This document shows, piece by piece, positions 1-8,935 of a stretch of 64,000 nucleotides of DNA. Position 1 is the stretch's first letter, and every line of letters starts with the position of its first letter. Source of the stretch: Crocinitomicaceae bacterium (GTDB taxonomy: Bacteria > Bacteroidota > Bacteroidia > Flavobacteriales_D > Crocinitomicaceae); NCBI GenBank assembly GCA_030830785.1, contig JAURMI010000003.1:124001-188000 (forward strand), in the 5' to 3' direction. The notes under the pieces were generated by a model. The model was given only the letters and a program-made list of their open reading frames with translations. It did not search any database and was not told the DNA's origin. The position numbers were made by a program, and so were the translations under genes.

Positions 1-2
1 TC

Positions 3-44
3 AGTGAGGCCATTCAATATCGCAAATTAGACCGCAACATATAA
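3..44 (+). CDS. Possible 3' end of a gene cut by the window edge
   Basis: Reading frame 3 is open from the window edge to a TAA at 42-44 and gives the short tail SEAIQYRKLDRNI. The composition looks like an ordinary charged protein C-terminus, and the frame converges on the minus-strand gene that ends at 67. Only 13 codons are visible, so neither the function nor the reality of the gene can be settled here. Confidence 0.35.
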   Translation, partial: SEAIQYRKLDRNI

Positions 45-66
45 AGAATTTTATTTGATTTCGATG

Positions 67-726
67 CTAAAAGTCTGCAGGCAAACCTCCTTCACCCTCA
101 CCCACCTGTTCTGTCTCTCTTTGAATCTTTATTGAATCACATTTCATACAGGCTGTATTAAATTTATCATTTAATGTACTGACGGCCTTAGCATTATTTG
201 CTTCGTTGTCAACAATTGCATTGTAACCTTCTGGATTTGGATAATTCGCTTTGACAATATCTAATTTACAATCACAATCGTATTTATCTTCACTTTTACA
301 TCTATCCAAGAATCGTTTTTCTTTTTCTTGAGTCCAACCATCGTTCATAGAAGAAACCTTAGAAAATCCAATAAATGAAACTAAAATAGAAGCGACAGAA
401 TAAATAATCGCTGAACTAAAGGCAATTTTTGAGCCAGATTTTGAAGCGTAGCGCAGAAAACCCAAACCAAATAAAATGGAAAAAAGTAAGGCGCTCCCAA
501 TTAAAATAAATAAAAATAGTTGTCTGTTATCATCAGTCCATGCATCTTTATGAAGAAACTTATAAGCACCGCCAAAAATCAATAAGTACAATCCAAGGTA
601 GGTTGCTATGGTTCCATAACCATGAATTTTTCCATCAGCACTTTTTTTTCCATTCTTTTTTAAAAGAAACCCCATGATAAAAAGGGAAATTCCACCGATT
701 AGGGATAAAATAAATATAGATGTCAT
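67..726 (-). CDS. Unknown membrane protein with C-terminal cysteine-rich domain
   Basis: I do not recognise the function. The 219-residue protein has four hydrophobic segments (about residues 3-22, 40-56, 68-90 and 100-122). They are followed by a soluble tail of about 95 residues with paired cysteines (DCDC, CMKC) and an acidic, glycine-rich end. The tail motif W-x-x-E-K-x-x-F-L-x-x-C resembles small Cys-containing extracytoplasmic domains common in Bacteroidota, which is a recollection and not a search result. It is transcribed divergently from the gene at 814 across an AT-rich gap of about 90 bases. Confidence 0.7.
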   Translation of the reverse strand: MTSIFILSLIGGISLFIMGFLLKKNGKKSADGKIHGYGTIATYLGLYLLIFGGAYKFLHKDAWTDDNRQLFLFILIGSALLFSILFGLGFLRYASKSGSKIAFSSAIIYSVASILVSFIGFSKVSSMNDGWTQEKEKRFLDRCKSEDKYDCDCKLDIVKANYPNPEGYNAIVDNEANNAKAVSTLNDKFNTACMKCDSIKIQRETEQVGEGEGGLPADF

Positions 727-813
727 AGTAAACTTTTTTCTAAAATAGTAAAAAAAGGCTTGTATTTATTATCTTAGTAAATAATTATCAGTTTAAATCA
801 AAAATTTTACGAA

Positions 814-1371
814 ATGAAAAATATTATTATTTTATCACTGATGTTCTTCGGATTATCTGTTCAAGCCCAGAATATAACCGTTTCTGGAGCTACGTTCAAA
901 AAGAAGTTGGACGTTAAAGGTGATGTATTAACGTATAATGGTGCCGGATTAAGACAAAAATACGGCTTCGATTTATATGTGGGTGCGCTATACTTGCCCA
1001 ATCAAACATCTGACGCAAATAAGATTATAAATTCTGATGAAATTCAGTGCATTAACATTAAAATCATTTCCAATAAAGTAACACGAGACAAATTTAACGA
1101 AACCGTTTCTGAAGGATTTTCGAAAGCTACTCACGGAAAAGCAACTGATGAGCAAAAAAAACTTTTCAAAAGCTATTTTTCTGCCGAGATAAAAGATAAG
1201 GATGACATTTTGTTAATATACAAACCAGGTAAAGGAGTTGCCGTAATGATTAATGGCAACTATAAAGGTGTTGTAGGTAACTTAGAATTCAAAAAAGCAC
1301 TTTGGTCTATCTGGCTAGGTGGCAATCCTGCTGATGGCAAATTAAAAAATAAAATGCTTGGAAAAGTATAG
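814..1371 (+). CDS. Secreted chalcone isomerase-like protein
   Basis: The protein has 185 residues and a clear signal peptide (MKNIIILSLMFFGLSVQAQ, cleavage likely after AQA or AQ). The mature part matches the chalcone-isomerase-like fold family: YNGAGLRQKYGFDLYVGALYLP near residues 41-62, and the helix and strand pattern around FNETVSEGF. Bacterial members are periplasmic and are thought to bind fatty-acid-like ligands; isomerase activity is unlikely. The gene stands alone, with a strong intrinsic terminator just after it. Family assignment is fairly sure; the ligand is unknown. Confidence 0.8.
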   Translation: MKNIIILSLMFFGLSVQAQNITVSGATFKKKLDVKGDVLTYNGAGLRQKYGFDLYVGALYLPNQTSDANKIINSDEIQCINIKIISNKVTRDKFNETVSEGFSKATHGKATDEQKKLFKSYFSAEIKDKDDILLIYKPGKGVAVMINGNYKGVVGNLEFKKALWSIWLGGNPADGKLKNKMLGKV

Positions 1372-1385
1372 GATTGGATAAATTT

Positions 1386-1412
1386 AAAAGCGGCCTTTGC
1401 CGCTTTTTTTTT
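1386..1412 (+). terminator. Intrinsic terminator of the chalcone isomerase-like gene
   Basis: AAAAGCGGC, loop CTTT, then GCCGCTTTT running into nine Ts. It lies 14 bases after the stop codon and is a textbook rho-independent hairpin. Confidence 0.9.
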
Positions 1413-1608
1413 CACAAAATAATACGCTGGGCACTCATGTCATATGCTGTTTTTAACGCTATGTAATTGCTTAAAATCTAATTTTCTTTGAGGCCATATT
1501 TCACAATATATCTTGTTTTCTCAGTGTTAAAAATTCATTTATAATTTACTTTAGGACTAAGTAAGTAAAGTTGCTTAATAAAAACTATTCACTAACTTCG
1601 AGGACTCT

Positions 1609-1616
1609 TATCTTTG
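1609..1616 (+). promoter_or_regulatory. -7 element (TATCTTTG) before the TonB receptor
   Basis: TATCTTTG fits the Bacteroidota -7 consensus TAnnTTTG exactly. Only six bases separate it from the ATG at 1623, so transcription would begin at or next to the start codon. No TTTG is present 19 bases upstream, so the -33 half is weak or missing. Confidence 0.5.
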
Positions 1617-1622
1617 TTTGAA

Positions 1623-3959
1623 ATGACAAAACGATTTTTTCTTGCATTTACCTTTTTTATAGGTTTAGCTGCCTCGGCTCAAGATTATATCATTCGTGGC
1701 TTTTTGCACGATGCTTCTAATGGAGAACCAGTGGCAGATGAACGTGTAAAATTATTAAAAGCTGATAGCACGCCAATTGCTGTGGGCTATTCTAATATTG
1801 CGGGTTTTTTCTCCATACCAAAATTAAATGCAGGATCTTATATTTTAAAAATTGAAAAGGCCAAATATGAACGCAGCTTTTTAAATGTAGAAATTACGCC
1901 AGATAAAAAAATATTTGACGTGGGTTCTTGGAATTTATCTCCCAACACTTTGAATGTTCAAGATGTACGGGTAAGCAATCAAGACAAAGCCAAAAAACAG
2001 CAAATTGGTATGTCTGAAGTAAAGATGGATCAAAAAACTGTAGAACGTATTCCGATGTATGGTGCAGAGAGTGATATCGTTGGCGCCCTAAGCGTTACGC
2101 CAGGGGTAGTCACCACAGGTGACCAAGGCGGGCAGCTTTATGTTCGAGGAGGAACGCCAATACAAAACAAAACATTACTCGATGGCATGACCATCTACAA
2201 TCCCTTTCATTCCATTGGCTTTTATTCCATTTTCGAAACAGAATTAGTAAAGTCGGTAGATATATATACAGGAGGCTTTGAGTCAAAGTATGGCGGAAGG
2301 ATTTCTTCTGTTATGGATATCACATACAGAGATGGCAACCGAAACAAGTTTTCTGGAAAGATATCGGCATCTCCATTTATGAGTAAAGCTGTATTAGAAG
2401 GGCCAATAGGACAAAAAAACAAAGACGGATTAGCCCCGGGTTCTTACATGTTCACTGCCAAGCATTCACTTTTAGACTACACAAGTAAGTCACTTTACCC
2501 TAGCATCAATGATGGTAATGGGCTGCCATTTAATTTTACAGACATTTATGGTAAAATGACCTTTAATGGCGAAGGGGGTTCAAAAGTAAGCGTATTTGGT
2601 TTTACAAATCAAGACTCTGTCAACTACAATGTTGCCGACTTGGATTGGCAAGCAGCGGGTGGAGGCCTTAATTTTACCTTAGTACCGAGCAGCTCCCCTA
2701 TTTTTATTCGCGGCCATGTAAATGGAAGTAATTATCAGACAAATTTTGCAGAAATTGGCCAGGAACCACGTTTTTCTAAAATTGGTGGTTTTGACATGGG
2801 CTTTGATTTTACCTTTTTTCAAAAAAATGAAAGTGAACTCAACTATGGTTTTAATCTTAGTGGGTTCAATACACAATTTGTTACTTATAATGAATTACAA
2901 CGTAAAATCGAGGCTAGTAACTTTACAACCGAAATCGGAACTTATGTAAATTACCGACTTGTAACGCCGCGTTGGGTTTATCAAGGTGGTATCCGAATGC
3001 AATTATATGCCTCCCTAAACACGGCTTCAATAGAACCTAGAATTGGTGCCAAATACAATGCAACGGATAAATTTAGATTGAAATTCTCTGGTGGTAGATT
3101 CTCTCAAAATTTTACTTCCGCTTCGTCCGACAAGGATGTCGTAAATTTATTTAATGGTTTACTTTCGGCACCTTCAAATGTTCAAGATCAATTTATTAAT
3201 GAGTTTCAACAAGTTTCCACCGTTAAAAATGGACTACAATATGCATGGCATATCATTACAGGATTTGAATACGACATCAATAAATTTTGGAATCTAAACA
3301 TCGAAGCCTACTATAAATATTTTGATCAATTAAGCAACATCAATCAAAACAAACTTTATGTAGACATCGCCCAATTTGAGCTCATTGACGACGTTTTCAA
3401 AAAAGATTTTATCATAGAATCCGGACAATCCTATGGTGTTGATGCCTTATTGAAATATTCGAAAAATAGAATTTTTCTTTGGGCCGTTTATTCACTAGGA
3501 CACAATACACGTTGGGATGGTTTCAATGAATACTTCCCGGTATTCGACAGACGCCACAACGTCAATATCGTCGGTTCGTATCAGTTTGGAAAGAAAAAAC
3601 GCACAGAATTAAACATAAGGTGGAATCTTGGTTCTGGTCTGCCTTTTACTCCTACAGCTGGTTATTATCAATTGGAAAATTTTGGTGAAGGTCTAACTAC
3701 AGATTATGTGACTAACAATCCCAATTCAATTGCAACAATGCTTGGTTCATTTAACTCGCAAAGATTGCCATACTATCATCGGCTAGATATCACTGTTAAA
3801 CATAACATTAAAACTAAAAACAAAGCAAACATAGAGCTCATTGGAGGAATTACCAATGCGTATAACCGCAATAACATTTTTTACGTGAATCGCGTTACCA
3901 ACGAAATCATATACCAGTTCCCGATTTTACCAAGTATTGGCATTAGTTATAAATTTTAA
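1623..3959 (+). CDS. TonB-dependent outer-membrane receptor
   Basis: The listed ORF begins at a TTG at 1614. I prefer the ATG at 1623, which starts a good signal peptide (MTKRFFLAFTFFIGLAASAQ). The mature protein opens with a carboxypeptidase-regulatory-like beta-sandwich (about residues 22-105). A plug domain follows (about 130-235; GGQLYVRGGTPIQNKTLLDGM is the typical plug segment), then a beta-barrel ending in an aromatic residue (GISYKF). It imports an unidentified ligand across the outer membrane using TonB energy. No SusD-like partner is adjacent. The next gene starts two bases after the stop. Confidence 0.9.
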   Translation: MTKRFFLAFTFFIGLAASAQDYIIRGFLHDASNGEPVADERVKLLKADSTPIAVGYSNIAGFFSIPKLNAGSYILKIEKAKYERSFLNVEITPDKKIFDVGSWNLSPNTLNVQDVRVSNQDKAKKQQIGMSEVKMDQKTVERIPMYGAESDIVGALSVTPGVVTTGDQGGQLYVRGGTPIQNKTLLDGMTIYNPFHSIGFYSIFETELVKSVDIYTGGFESKYGGRISSVMDITYRDGNRNKFSGKISASPFMSKAVLEGPIGQKNKDGLAPGSYMFTAKHSLLDYTSKSLYPSINDGNGLPFNFTDIYGKMTFNGEGGSKVSVFGFTNQDSVNYNVADLDWQAAGGGLNFTLVPSSSPIFIRGHVNGSNYQTNFAEIGQEPRFSKIGGFDMGFDFTFFQKNESELNYGFNLSGFNTQFVTYNELQRKIEASNFTTEIGTYVNYRLVTPRWVYQGGIRMQLYASLNTASIEPRIGAKYNATDKFRLKFSGGRFSQNFTSASSDKDVVNLFNGLLSAPSNVQDQFINEFQQVSTVKNGLQYAWHIITGFEYDINKFWNLNIEAYYKYFDQLSNINQNKLYVDIAQFELIDDVFKKDFIIESGQSYGVDALLKYSKNRIFLWAVYSLGHNTRWDGFNEYFPVFDRRHNVNIVGSYQFGKKKRTELNIRWNLGSGLPFTPTAGYYQLENFGEGLTTDYVTNNPNSIATMLGSFNSQRLPYYHRLDITVKHNIKTKNKANIELIGGITNAYNRNNIFYVNRVTNEIIYQFPILPSIGISYKF

Positions 3960-3961
3960 AA

Positions 3962-5200
3962 ATGGCCAACATTCGTGCTTTTAAAGGAATTCGTCCCCTT
4001 CGCAGTAAAGTTCATTTAGTTGCAGCACGACCGTTCTACTCTTATAAAAAGAGTGTACTAAAGGCAAAACTTGAAGATAATCCTTATACTTTTTTACATA
4101 TAATCAACCCTGAATTTGGGACAAAAAGCACAACAAAACCAAATTCTAAAGCAAGATTTCAAAAGGTGCGTGAAAAGTTTGAGCATTTTCTTAAACAGGG
4201 TATTTTTATAACCGATACTAGCCCTCATCTTTACATTTACAACCAATCTAAAGAGGGTATGTCTGTGAGGGGAATTTTTGCCGGAATTAGTGTAGATGAC
4301 TATACCAATGACATCATTAAAAAACATGAACAAACACTAACAGCTCGAGAAGATTTATTTACAAACTATTTAGATATAGTAGGATTCAATGCCGAACCTG
4401 TTTTGCTCACTTATCAATCAAATAGTGAAATACAAGAAATTTTGAATAGTCAAATGGCCCAGAGGCCAGAATACGATTTCACAACCACTGACGGCATTAC
4501 GCACCAATTATGGCTTCTCAACGAAGTTGATTCTCAAATTATCTGCCAATTATTTAAACAAGTTCCTTCATTATACATAGCAGATGGGCATCACCGTTCG
4601 GCCTCCTCTGTCCGTTATGCGCAAAAACTAAGAGAAGGAAACCAAAAGTATTGTAATGCAGCAGACTACTTTTTAGGGTATTTGGTTTGCGAAACAGAAG
4701 TACACATAGCAGCATACCACCGCCTCTTAAAATCTAAAAATGGCATAAGTCATGCAGATTTTATTGCTCAGTTGGAAAAACATGGAAAGGTAGAAAAATT
4801 AAAAGATCCTAGTTTACCCCAGTCTAAGCATGAAATTCACATTTATTTTGATCAAACTTGGCTAAAATACAGAGCCAAATACATTGAGTTGGACGACCCG
4901 GATCCAATTAAAAATTTAGATGCCCAAGTACTTTCAGAACATATTTTAAGGCCGATTTTTGGCATTGCTGATTTAAAAACATCTGATCAAATTGAATTTT
5001 TAGCAGGTGGCCAATCTCTTGAAAAAATCATAGAAATTGTTGATTCGAAAAAATCAGAAATTGCTTTTTTACTTTATCCTGCCAGTATCGAGGAAATAAA
5101 AAAAGTAGCCGATGCTGGCCTAAATATGCCACCCAAATCTACTTGGATTGAGCCAAAACTTAGAAGCGGTCTGACGATTTATTCTCTTGAGCATGATTGA
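3962..5200 (+). CDS. DUF1015 family protein
   Basis: A 412-residue protein of the DUF1015 family, recognised from FKGIRPLRSKV at the start and the conserved ADGHHRSAS motif near residue 208, where the two histidines could bind a metal or phosphate. The biochemical role of the family is not established as far as I know. The gene follows the TonB receptor by two bases and overlaps the next gene by eight, so it is probably cotranscribed with yggS. A link to amino-acid or PLP metabolism would be inference from this neighbour only. Confidence 0.85.
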   Translation: MANIRAFKGIRPLRSKVHLVAARPFYSYKKSVLKAKLEDNPYTFLHIINPEFGTKSTTKPNSKARFQKVREKFEHFLKQGIFITDTSPHLYIYNQSKEGMSVRGIFAGISVDDYTNDIIKKHEQTLTAREDLFTNYLDIVGFNAEPVLLTYQSNSEIQEILNSQMAQRPEYDFTTTDGITHQLWLLNEVDSQIICQLFKQVPSLYIADGHHRSASSVRYAQKLREGNQKYCNAADYFLGYLVCETEVHIAAYHRLLKSKNGISHADFIAQLEKHGKVEKLKDPSLPQSKHEIHIYFDQTWLKYRAKYIELDDPDPIKNLDAQVLSEHILRPIFGIADLKTSDQIEFLAGGQSLEKIIEIVDSKKSEIAFLLYPASIEEIKKVADAGLNMPPKSTWIEPKLRSGLTIYSLEHD

Positions 5201-5852
5201 GAAACAACTTCAATTAGTTTTATCAGAAATACCAAAGAACGTTGCACTCATTGCTGTGTCCAAGACAAAGCCCATTGAAGATATTCTTAAGGCATATAAG
5301 GCTGGACAGCGGCATTTTGGTGAAAATAAAGTGCAAGAATTGGTAGAAAAAGCGGCCCTATTACCCAAAGATATTAGTTGGCACTTAATTGGTCATTTGC
5401 AACGAAATAAGGTGAAATACATGGCAGGATTTGTACATTTAATACATGGTGTAGAAAGCCTTAACTTATTGATAGAAATTAATAAGCAAGCCCAAAAAGT
5501 CAATAGGATACAGGATGTTTTGTTGCAATTTCATATAGGAGAAGAAGATACAAAATTTGGCATGACCCTAGAGGAAGCCACTGAAATATTGAACTCAGAA
5601 ATTGCAAAAAATTTAAAAAACATTCGAGTCTGTGGGGTAATGGGTATGGCGAGTTTTACTTCGGCGCAAAATCAAATAAGTCAAGAATTCAAAAACCTTT
5701 ATGATATTTTTAAACAGCTTCAAAAAGAATTCTTTCAAAGTCAAAACCACTTTAAAGAAATCTCTATGGGTATGAGTGGTGATTACCAACTTGCAATTGA
5801 GCAAGGAAGCACTATGGTGCGTGTAGGTAGTAAAATTTTTGGTGGTCGTTAA
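5193..5852 (+). CDS. yggS: PLP-binding homeostasis protein, YggS/PLPBP family
   Basis: A single-domain alanine-racemase-like barrel without the catalytic C-terminal domain, about 219 residues, the usual size for YggS. AVSKTKP near residue 23 carries the PLP-binding lysine, followed by HFGENKVQEL, WHLIGHLQRNKVKY and the phosphate-binding end MGMSGDYQLAIEQGSTMVRVGSKIFG. The family buffers pyridoxal phosphate and has no known catalytic activity. I use the ATG at 5193; the tracked start at 5187 is a TTG. It overlaps the DUF1015 stop, and its own stop overlaps the stop of the opposing M16 gene. Confidence 0.93.
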   Translation: MIEKQLQLVLSEIPKNVALIAVSKTKPIEDILKAYKAGQRHFGENKVQELVEKAALLPKDISWHLIGHLQRNKVKYMAGFVHLIHGVESLNLLIEINKQAQKVNRIQDVLLQFHIGEEDTKFGMTLEEATEILNSEIAKNLKNIRVCGVMGMASFTSAQNQISQEFKNLYDIFKQLQKEFFQSQNHFKEISMGMSGDYQLAIEQGSTMVRVGSKIFGGR

Positions 5853-7081
5853 ACGTCAAAAATCAAGGAACAAAGCACTTCCTCTGAAAAATATTTTTGA
5901 GCAAGTATTTGAATCTCTTCGGCACTTATTTTATCAATTGCATGGTGCATGTCGGCAATCGTATCAATTTGACCAAAGGCCAACATACTTTTTCCTAAAC
6001 CTTGCATTAAACCCGAATTGACATCCATTCCAAGCGCCAATTGTCCTTTAAACTGACGTTTGGCCTGTAGTAATTGTGCTGCACTTAATTGCTTATTTCT
6101 AATTTTATCAAGTTCCTTGTCAATAAGCTTTAATGTTTTATTGACATTTTTTGATTCACAACCAAAATATATTTGCCAATAACCCGTATCTGCAAAAGTG
6201 TGGTAATTGGCTTCTATTGCGTATGCATAACCATAGCGTTCCCTCACCGATAAATTGAGTCTACTATTTAGTGCGGGGCCACCAAGAATATTTACCAACA
6301 GCGACATCGCCACGCGATGATCATGATGATAACTCGGCGCTAAACCACCTAGAACAGCGTGGGCTTGATAATTGGCTTCATTCTTTATTTCTCTAAAATT
6401 ATTCCCTCCGTTAAATGGATTTAATTGGGGTCTTAAAGCAGTTTTTGGCATTTGAGCTAAGGCCAATTCTAATCCCATTTTTAGACGTGCAAGTGGCACA
6501 TTACCAACAAATGAAATAACTAAATTATCACAAGTAAAATATTGCCTGATATATCGTTGTAAATCTTCTTGACTAAAAGCCGAAACGCTCTCTTTGGTGC
6601 CTAAAATGTTTTGCCCCAAAGGGTGCCCGTCAAAAAGAAGTGCGTCAAAATCATCAAAAATCTTATCGCTCGGAGAATCTAAATAAGAATTAATCTCATC
6701 TAAGATTACCTCTTTTTCTTTTTCTATTTCCCTCTCAGGGAAAATGGAATTTATGGATATATCGCTGAGTAAATCTATAGCCCTAAAAGTATGTTCTTTG
6801 GAAAAAGAGGCATACAAACACATTTCTTCTTTGGCGGTGTAGGCATTTAGCTCTCCTCCAACTGCATCTATTCTAGACAAGATGTGCAGCGCTTTTCTTT
6901 TCTGGGTTCCCTTAAAAAGACAATGTTCAAGAAAATGAGCCAACCCAATTTGATCTGCAGATTCATGTCTTGAACCTGCTGCAAAGAAAAATCCCAAATG
7001 AGCAACTTGGCTCGGGACTTTCAAATAAACCAATCGGGCGCCATTTGACAATACCTCACATTGGGGTTGATAAGCTTTCAT
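5849..7081 (-). CDS. M16 family zinc peptidase
   Basis: A 410-residue M16 metallopeptidase. HFLEH at residues 49-53 is the inverted zinc-binding HxxEH motif, and a glutamate about 75 residues downstream (EVILDEI region) fits the third ligand. This makes it a catalytically competent subunit of the processing-peptidase or PqqL type and not an inactive partner. The second M16 half (about residues 170-350) contains the family-typical VRERYGYAYAI. The substrate is unknown. It directly abuts pdxH upstream and is convergent with yggS, sharing the bases TTAA between the two stops. Confidence 0.92.
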   Translation of the reverse strand: MKAYQPQCEVLSNGARLVYLKVPSQVAHLGFFFAAGSRHESADQIGLAHFLEHCLFKGTQKRKALHILSRIDAVGGELNAYTAKEEMCLYASFSKEHTFRAIDLLSDISINSIFPEREIEKEKEVILDEINSYLDSPSDKIFDDFDALLFDGHPLGQNILGTKESVSAFSQEDLQRYIRQYFTCDNLVISFVGNVPLARLKMGLELALAQMPKTALRPQLNPFNGGNNFREIKNEANYQAHAVLGGLAPSYHHDHRVAMSLLVNILGGPALNSRLNLSVRERYGYAYAIEANYHTFADTGYWQIYFGCESKNVNKTLKLIDKELDKIRNKQLSAAQLLQAKRQFKGQLALGMDVNSGLMQGLGKSMLAFGQIDTIADMHHAIDKISAEEIQILAQKYFSEEVLCSLIFDV

Positions 7082-7729
7082 TTATGGCTGGAGTAATTTT
7101 GATTGCCAAATATTTTTTTCCAAATAATAGGCACGGCGTTCGTGTAAACGCGATGTTTGACCTTGCCAAAATTCGAGATAATTCGCTGTCATTGAAAAAC
7201 CGCCCCAGTGGGCAGGTCTAGGCACGACATCTGGAAATCTAGCATCGAGCAACTTATATTGATCAAGAAGCTTTTGGCGACTTTGAATTTTTTCAGATTG
7301 TTGCGAGGCCCATGCGCCTAACTGGCTTTCCCTTGGGCGGGTTGCAAAGTAGGCATCAGAAATCGTTTCACTCACTCTTATTACGGAACCCTCAATTCGT
7401 ATTTGACGCATCAGTTTTGGCCAAAAAAACAGTAATGACGCTTTTGGATGCGCATGCAAATCCTTTGCTTTTTTTGAATTGTAATTCGTGTAAAAGATGA
7501 ATTGTTGATCCAACATCTCTTTGAGATATAAAGTCCTTGATGAGACTTGTTGGGACTGTGGAGCATAGGTACTGAGTACACATGCATTGGCCTCTAATTC
7601 CATGGATTGCACCGCCTCATCGAACCATAAAGTAAATGCTTCAAATGGATCCAAAGGCAATTTTTCAATGGATGCAGGCTGAATAAAATCAGCATGGTTT
7701 TCGCGATAAGACTTTAACCATTTACTCAT
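7082..7729 (-). CDS. pdxH: Pyridoxamine 5'-phosphate oxidase
   Basis: A 215-residue FMN-dependent enzyme that oxidises pyridoxamine or pyridoxine phosphate to PLP. Typical segments are SSRTLYLKEMLDQQFIFYTNYNSKKAKDL (FMN binding), FFWPKLMRQIRIEGSV, SQLGAWASQQS and the C-terminal WGGF...FWQGQTSRLHERRAY, which holds the substrate-binding RLHxR. The length is normal. The gene sits between a DUF4494 gene (six-base gap) and the M16 peptidase (no gap), so the three form a probable operon. The PLP-buffering YggS lies just beyond on the opposite strand. Confidence 0.96.
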   Translation of the reverse strand: MSKWLKSYRENHADFIQPASIEKLPLDPFEAFTLWFDEAVQSMELEANACVLSTYAPQSQQVSSRTLYLKEMLDQQFIFYTNYNSKKAKDLHAHPKASLLFFWPKLMRQIRIEGSVIRVSETISDAYFATRPRESQLGAWASQQSEKIQSRQKLLDQYKLLDARFPDVVPRPAHWGGFSMTANYLEFWQGQTSRLHERRAYYLEKNIWQSKLLQP

Positions 7730-7735
7730 TTTTTT

Positions 7736-8317
7736 CTATTCAGTTTGGTCTATAATTTCTGAATCTTCATCAGAAGATACTTCTTCTTCATCAAAATCGG
7801 ATCCAGCTGCAGAGAATACTTGTCCAATTGGCACATGAGGTAATTGATTATTTGAAGACACATCATGGTTGGCAACAGCTTGCGAATCTTCATCTCGGTA
7901 TGCAAAAATTTCCACGATGGGCGAAGCAACAATTGAAACTACATTAAAATCAATCATCAAGGTAGCTAAACTTTCCTCAATTCTTTCATAGGCCTCCTTA
8001 ACGTGGGCGGCACTCACTAAAAAATACTGAGAAACTGTTTTGGCTTTTTCTCCCTCTTCATCAAGACGGTCATAAGTAACCTTGCACTTGAACCATTTTT
8101 CTGAGTCATCATATTGAAAAATGTCGTGAAGATCTGTCCGGGTTATTCCCGACACTTGAAATTCACCTCTAATGCTCGACCCTAATTCTTCAAAAATGCG
8201 GGCCTCAGCATCGGTAAATGTCATTGCTGCCAATAAATAGGACTCAGATACCCTTTTAAATGATCCGTTATCAAGTTGTTTTGTATATTTTACTTTAACA
8301 GTGAACCAGCTATTCAT
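7736..8317 (-). CDS. DUF4494 family protein
   Basis: A 193-residue cytoplasmic protein. Its first ~140 residues match the Bacteroidota-specific DUF4494 (SWFTVKVKYTKQLDNG, then a repeat-like WFKCKVTYDRLDEEGEKAKTVSQYFLVSA), suggesting an internal duplication of a beta-rich unit. The last ~50 residues are acidic and low in complexity. The function is unknown. It is the first gene of the pdxH-M16 group, and a TATATTTG element lies 20 bases before its start on the minus strand. Confidence 0.8.
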   Translation of the reverse strand: MNSWFTVKVKYTKQLDNGSFKRVSESYLLAAMTFTDAEARIFEELGSSIRGEFQVSGITRTDLHDIFQYDDSEKWFKCKVTYDRLDEEGEKAKTVSQYFLVSAAHVKEAYERIEESLATLMIDFNVVSIVASPIVEIFAYRDEDSQAVANHDVSSNNQLPHVPIGQVFSAAGSDFDEEEVSSDEDSEIIDQTE

Positions 8318-8337
8318 TTAAATTATTATTTGGACTA

Positions 8338-8345
8338 CAAATATA
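8338..8345 (-). promoter_or_regulatory. -7 element (TATATTTG) before the DUF4494-pdxH-M16 group
   Basis: Read on the minus strand this is TATATTTG, a match to TAnnTTTG, 20 bases before the ATG at 8317. The position where a TTG should stand (19 bases further upstream) reads GTG, so the -33 half is imperfect. Confidence 0.4.
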
Positions 8346-8366
8346 AGGTGCTCTAGGGAAATAGCA

Positions 8367-8837
8367 CTATTTTGTAAATCCAAATGGCAATAAGTTTTGA
8401 ACCGAATCTATTGCCAAGATTTGTCCACTACGCTGAACAAGTAGTATTTCAATAGGGCTTTGCTGACGGGCCTGGCTTTCTAAAAGTACTTGTCTACAAG
8501 AACCACATGGGGATAAATAAGATTCCTCTGGCATAAGTTCACCCTGGCTGGTTATACATATTTTAACAACAGGATCATCTGGAAAATTGGCACCGGCGTA
8601 AAATAAAGCTACCCTTTCGGCGCAAAGTCCAGATGGATAAGCAATATTTTCTTGGTTATTACCTAATATTATTTTGCCACTTTTTAGTAGTAAACTTGCC
8701 CCAACTTGAAATTTTGAATAGGGTGCATAAGCTTGCCCCATCGAGGCTTGAGCATGAGCCAACAACTCTTGATCATCCTTAGAAAGTGCTTCTTTGGATT
8801 GATAATGGCGATATTTAAAAACAAATTCTTTTGTCAT
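8367..8837 (-). CDS. cdd: Cytidine deaminase
   Basis: A 156-residue zinc-dependent deaminase of the pyrimidine salvage pathway, converting cytidine or deoxycytidine to uridine or deoxyuridine. The zinc site is formed by CAER (residues ~72-75, with the catalytic glutamate) and PCGSCRQ (~107-113). The substrate-binding YAPYSKFQVGASLL lies near residue 37. This is the small tetrameric form with three cysteine ligands. It is transcribed alone and divergently from the FKBP gene at 8936. Confidence 0.95.
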   Translation of the reverse strand: MTKEFVFKYRHYQSKEALSKDDQELLAHAQASMGQAYAPYSKFQVGASLLLKSGKIILGNNQENIAYPSGLCAERVALFYAGANFPDDPVVKICITSQGELMPEESYLSPCGSCRQVLLESQARQQSPIEILLVQRSGQILAIDSVQNLLPFGFTK

Positions 8838-8917
8838 TATTTTCTAATACGGATTTAAATGATTTTAGTTTCGAGATATTAATCCTACTTTTCGCATAAT
8901 TAGCGAGCTTTTTTAGG

Positions 8918-8925
8918 TAAATTTG
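8918..8925 (+). promoter_or_regulatory. -7 element (TAAATTTG) before the first FKBP gene
   Basis: TAAATTTG fits TAnnTTTG and ends ten bases before the ATG at 8936. No TTTG is present at the ideal 19-base spacing. Confidence 0.4.
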
Positions 8926-8935
8926 TTTTCTATAT

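Noticed and set aside
7750-7932. 60-residue minus-strand ORF inside the DUF4494 gene in another frame
   Set aside because: It lies wholly within the DUF4494 coding region, has no recognisable domain and is best explained as an alternative-frame shadow.
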